Shown here in pieces: positions 59,871 to 61,641 of a stretch of 61,641 nt of DNA. A program made the position numbers and the translations under genes. This DNA comes from Methanoculleus sp. SDB (GTDB lineage: Archaea > Halobacteriota > Methanomicrobia > Methanomicrobiales > Methanomicrobiaceae), in contig LKUD01000049.1 in NCBI GenBank assembly GCA_001412355.1, positions 1 through 61,641 of the forward strand. Direction: 5' to 3'. Positions within the stretch are counted from its first letter, which is position 1, and each line of letters begins with the position of its first letter. A model generated the notes under the pieces. That model had not been told where the DNA came from. It ran no database searches and worked only from the letters and a program-made list of their open reading frames with translations.

Positions 59871-61142
59871 ATGAAAATCAAGATAACCGCAGTTCTCCTG
59901 CTGCTCTGTATTTTGGCAGGATTTGCCTCGGCGACGGGCGATACGGCCGCCGCACAGGTGAGTGTGACCAGTGTTACGGTCAGTCCTACGGCGCTGATGC
60001 ACGGAGATACGGGCACCGTAACGGTGGAGATTACGAACAACGGCGATGAGGTTGTTGCGATCAGCAGGGCGAAGCTTTATTCGGACGACCTGACGGTCCA
60101 AAACGACCTGACCTACGATTCGGTGGGTAATCTCGGTGCCGGGAACTCCTTAACGTTCACCTTCACCGTCAGGGCCGATGCGCCGGACGGCTTCTATTAC
60201 ATGACCTTTTACCTCGACTACCGGGACGCGGGCAGCCTCAGGTATTCGGTTCCCGTAACCGTGGAGAGTACGGAAGCGTCCGTATCTGTCCTTGACGCTC
60301 CCGACTCCTTTGCGGGGGGCAACAAGGAGACGATCACCGTCACCGTCGGCAACCCGCGGGATAATACGCTGAAAGGTGTCATCGCAACGATCGGAGGCCC
60401 GGGCATCAGTACGACGATGAACAGCGCCTTTATCGGCGATATCACCCCCGGTTCATCACAGGTGGTATCCTTCGAAGTGACCACCCTGCAGGAATCGGAT
60501 ATCACGGTCACCGTCGCATACCGAAACGGTATCAACGATCATACGTCTGCAATCGCCATCCCTGTGGAGTTCGGCGAGGATAAGCTCGGGGCGGAGCTTG
60601 TACTGAACAGCATCGAATATTCGGGCGGCACCGGCAGCTGGACACTCTCGGCCGACGTGACGAACGCGGGCCTCTCCGATGCGAAATCCATCGTGGTTAC
60701 GGTGGCAAGCCCCGCGGAACCTGTCGATCCGAACGGCGTATATGTCATCGGAGCCCTCGAACCCGACGATTTTTCGAGCTTTGATATCACCTTCACCACG
60801 CCGGGCACGACCGTGCCGGTCCTTGTCACGTACAAAGACGAGGACGGAAACGTGTTTTCCGAAGTATTTGATGTGAGCCTCGGGGGTACGACCACAGCGG
60901 GCGGCGATGCAGAAAGTTCCCGGCTGCCGGTAATGTCCGGCGCCGGAGGTCCCGCCGGAGGTCCCGCCGGAGGCCGCAACGGTCTGTTCGGAGGCTTCGG
61001 CACGGGGCTGTCGCAGGTGCCGATAGTGCAGATCGCGCTCGTCCTCCTCGTGGGTATCGGTGCCGTGATCGGCTGGAGAAAAGGCTGGTTTCGCAGGATC
61101 ACGGAAAAGGTTAACGAGATCCGTTCAGGGAAACGCCGGTAA
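59871..61142 (+). CDS. COG1361-type secreted S-layer-domain protein beside an ABC transporter
   Basis: A 423-residue surface protein with signal peptide (about 1-22, ending FASA), three CARDB/COG1361-like Ig repeats (MHGDTGTVTVEITNNGDEVV, GNKETITVTVGNPRDNTLKG, WTLSADVTNAGLSDAKS), a Gly/Pro-rich linker (AGGPAGGPAGG at about 370) and a C-terminal membrane helix (QIALVLLVGIGAVIGW) with a basic tail. It is similar in plan to the protein at 40856. The ATG at 59871 has GGAG nine bases upstream; earlier ATGs at 59811 and 59850 lack sites. The ABC ATPase gene follows after 18 bases, in the position MacA takes in MacAB operons. Confidence 0.88.
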   Translation: MKIKITAVLLLLCILAGFASATGDTAAAQVSVTSVTVSPTALMHGDTGTVTVEITNNGDEVVAISRAKLYSDDLTVQNDLTYDSVGNLGAGNSLTFTFTVRADAPDGFYYMTFYLDYRDAGSLRYSVPVTVESTEASVSVLDAPDSFAGGNKETITVTVGNPRDNTLKGVIATIGGPGISTTMNSAFIGDITPGSSQVVSFEVTTLQESDITVTVAYRNGINDHTSAIAIPVEFGEDKLGAELVLNSIEYSGGTGSWTLSADVTNAGLSDAKSIVVTVASPAEPVDPNGVYVIGALEPDDFSSFDITFTTPGTTVPVLVTYKDEDGNVFSEVFDVSLGGTTTAGGDAESSRLPVMSGAGGPAGGPAGGRNGLFGGFGTGLSQVPIVQIALVLLVGIGAVIGWRKGWFRRITEKVNEIRSGKRR

Positions 61143-61160
61143 GCAGGGAGAAGAGGCTGT

Positions 61161-61641
61161 ATGCAGAACCATCCGGTGATTGAACTTGATCGCGTCACCA
61201 AGGTGTATCCCCTCCCTGCCGGTGACGTCACTGCATTGGATGGGATCTCCCTTCGTATCGAAGAGGGAGAGTTCATCGCGATCATGGGACCGTCCGGGTG
61301 CGGCAAGTCCACGCTCCTCAACCAGATCGGGAGCCTTGATGTCCCCACGTCCGGAGATCTCCTCATCGACAGGAGAAATATCCGGGAGATGGATGATGTG
61401 GAACTGACGACCCTGCGGCTGACCACCATCGGCTACATCTTTCAGAAGTTCAACCTCATCCCCCTCCTCACCGCCTACGAAAACGTCGAGTATCCCTATA
61501 TTCTGCGCCACCGGCACCCGGATGAGACGGGCCACGTCACCCGGCTGCTTGCGAGCGTGGGGATAGACGAGGCGCTCGCAGCCCATAAGCCCCCGGAACT
61601 CTCCGGCGGCCAGCAACAGAGAGTGGCTATTGCCCGGGCGC
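61161..61641 (+). CDS. MacB/LolD-type ABC transporter ATP-binding protein, N-terminal part
   Basis: Runs off the right edge; 160 codons are visible. It has A-loop Tyr (KVYPLPAGDVTALDGIS), Walker A GPSGCGKST, Q-loop FQKFNLIPLLTAYENVEYP and the ABC signature LSGGQQQRVAIARA at the very edge. The FNLIPLLTAYENV segment places it in the MacB/LolD/FtsE group that powers FtsX-fold permeases. GAGG lies just before the ATG. It is probably followed by a permease outside the window; the permeases at 34422-36855 are the other possible partners. Confidence 0.93.
   Translation, partial: MQNHPVIELDRVTKVYPLPAGDVTALDGISLRIEEGEFIAIMGPSGCGKSTLLNQIGSLDVPTSGDLLIDRRNIREMDDVELTTLRLTTIGYIFQKFNLIPLLTAYENVEYPYILRHRHPDETGHVTRLLASVGIDEALAAHKPPELSGGQQQRVAIARA

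Noticed and set aside
1-61641. CRISPR arrays, insertion sequences, integrase or attachment sites
   Set aside because: No spaced direct repeats, transposase or recombinase motifs were seen by eye; both tRNA genes have normal 3' flanks without duplicated tRNA ends.

Overview
The window looks like a piece of the main chromosome of a hydrogenotrophic methanogen, most likely order Methanomicrobiales; I cannot fix the genus. Evidence: a complete A-type ATP synthase operon, thermosome, TFB, aIF5B, S6e, S8e, SRP19, Gar1, Nob1 and Rio2 make it archaeal; HypB (hydrogenase nickel insertion), an NrpR-type nitrogen regulator, a cupin-type phosphoglucose isomerase and secreted DUF3821 and COG1361 surface proteins point to this methanogen group. 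Coding DNA is fairly GC-rich, promoters are AT-rich with clear TATA boxes, starts often carry GGAGG/GGTGA sites, and neighbouring genes commonly overlap by 4-8 bases (ATGA, GTGA).

Layout. 1-0.8 kb: cut-off RCC1-like secreted protein and a MoaD/ThiS-like protein. 1.0-5.1 kb: thermosome and a response-regulator/PAS/histidine kinase. 5.0-8.0 kb: minus-strand prs-rtcA-nob1-gfcR operon joining PRPP synthesis, RNA end processing and a PRPP-fold regulator. 8.0-12.9 kb: lonB-tldD-tldE-bofA-like proteolysis operon. 13.0-13.6 kb: two small unknown proteins. 13.7-22.0 kb: A-ATP synthase genes H-I-K-E-C-F-A-B-D. 22-26 kb: membrane protein, MerR/GyrI regulator, phosphoglycerate kinase and a pair of overlapping small unknown genes behind an inverted repeat. 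26-33 kb: very large TPR protein, two-domain rubredoxin, membrane PAS/GAF histidine kinase, FMN-binding protein. 33-37 kb: DUF3821 surface protein and two paralogous MacB/FtsX-like permeases without an ATPase. 37-40 kb: flavin disulfide reductase with an unknown partner, divergent from an NrpR-domain protein. 40-43 kb: TrmB regulator, COG1361 surface protein, phosphoglucose isomerase. 43-49 kb: K+ channel, tRNA thiolase, then rio2-DUF460-thiL. 49-52 kb: two convergent secreted beta-propellers and tRNA-Ala. 52-59 kb: information-processing genes (tfb, gar1, srp19, rps8e, rps6e, infB) with hypB, a PHP phosphoesterase and unknowns. 59.3-61.6 kb: tRNA-His, then a COG1361 surface protein followed by an ABC ATPase that leaves the window.

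There is no CRISPR array, insertion sequence, integrase, prophage or obvious genomic island. The most interesting signals are regulatory and architectural: perfect or near-perfect palindromes in promoters of surface-protein and regulator genes (271-288, 39233-39250, 40824-40843, 59765-59784); a possible COG1361 plus MacB-type ABC system lacking a recognisable MacA; a BofA-like membrane protein inside a protease operon; the uncharacterised DUF460 protein between a ribosome-assembly kinase and ThiL; and a tRNA-His gene without an encoded G-1.
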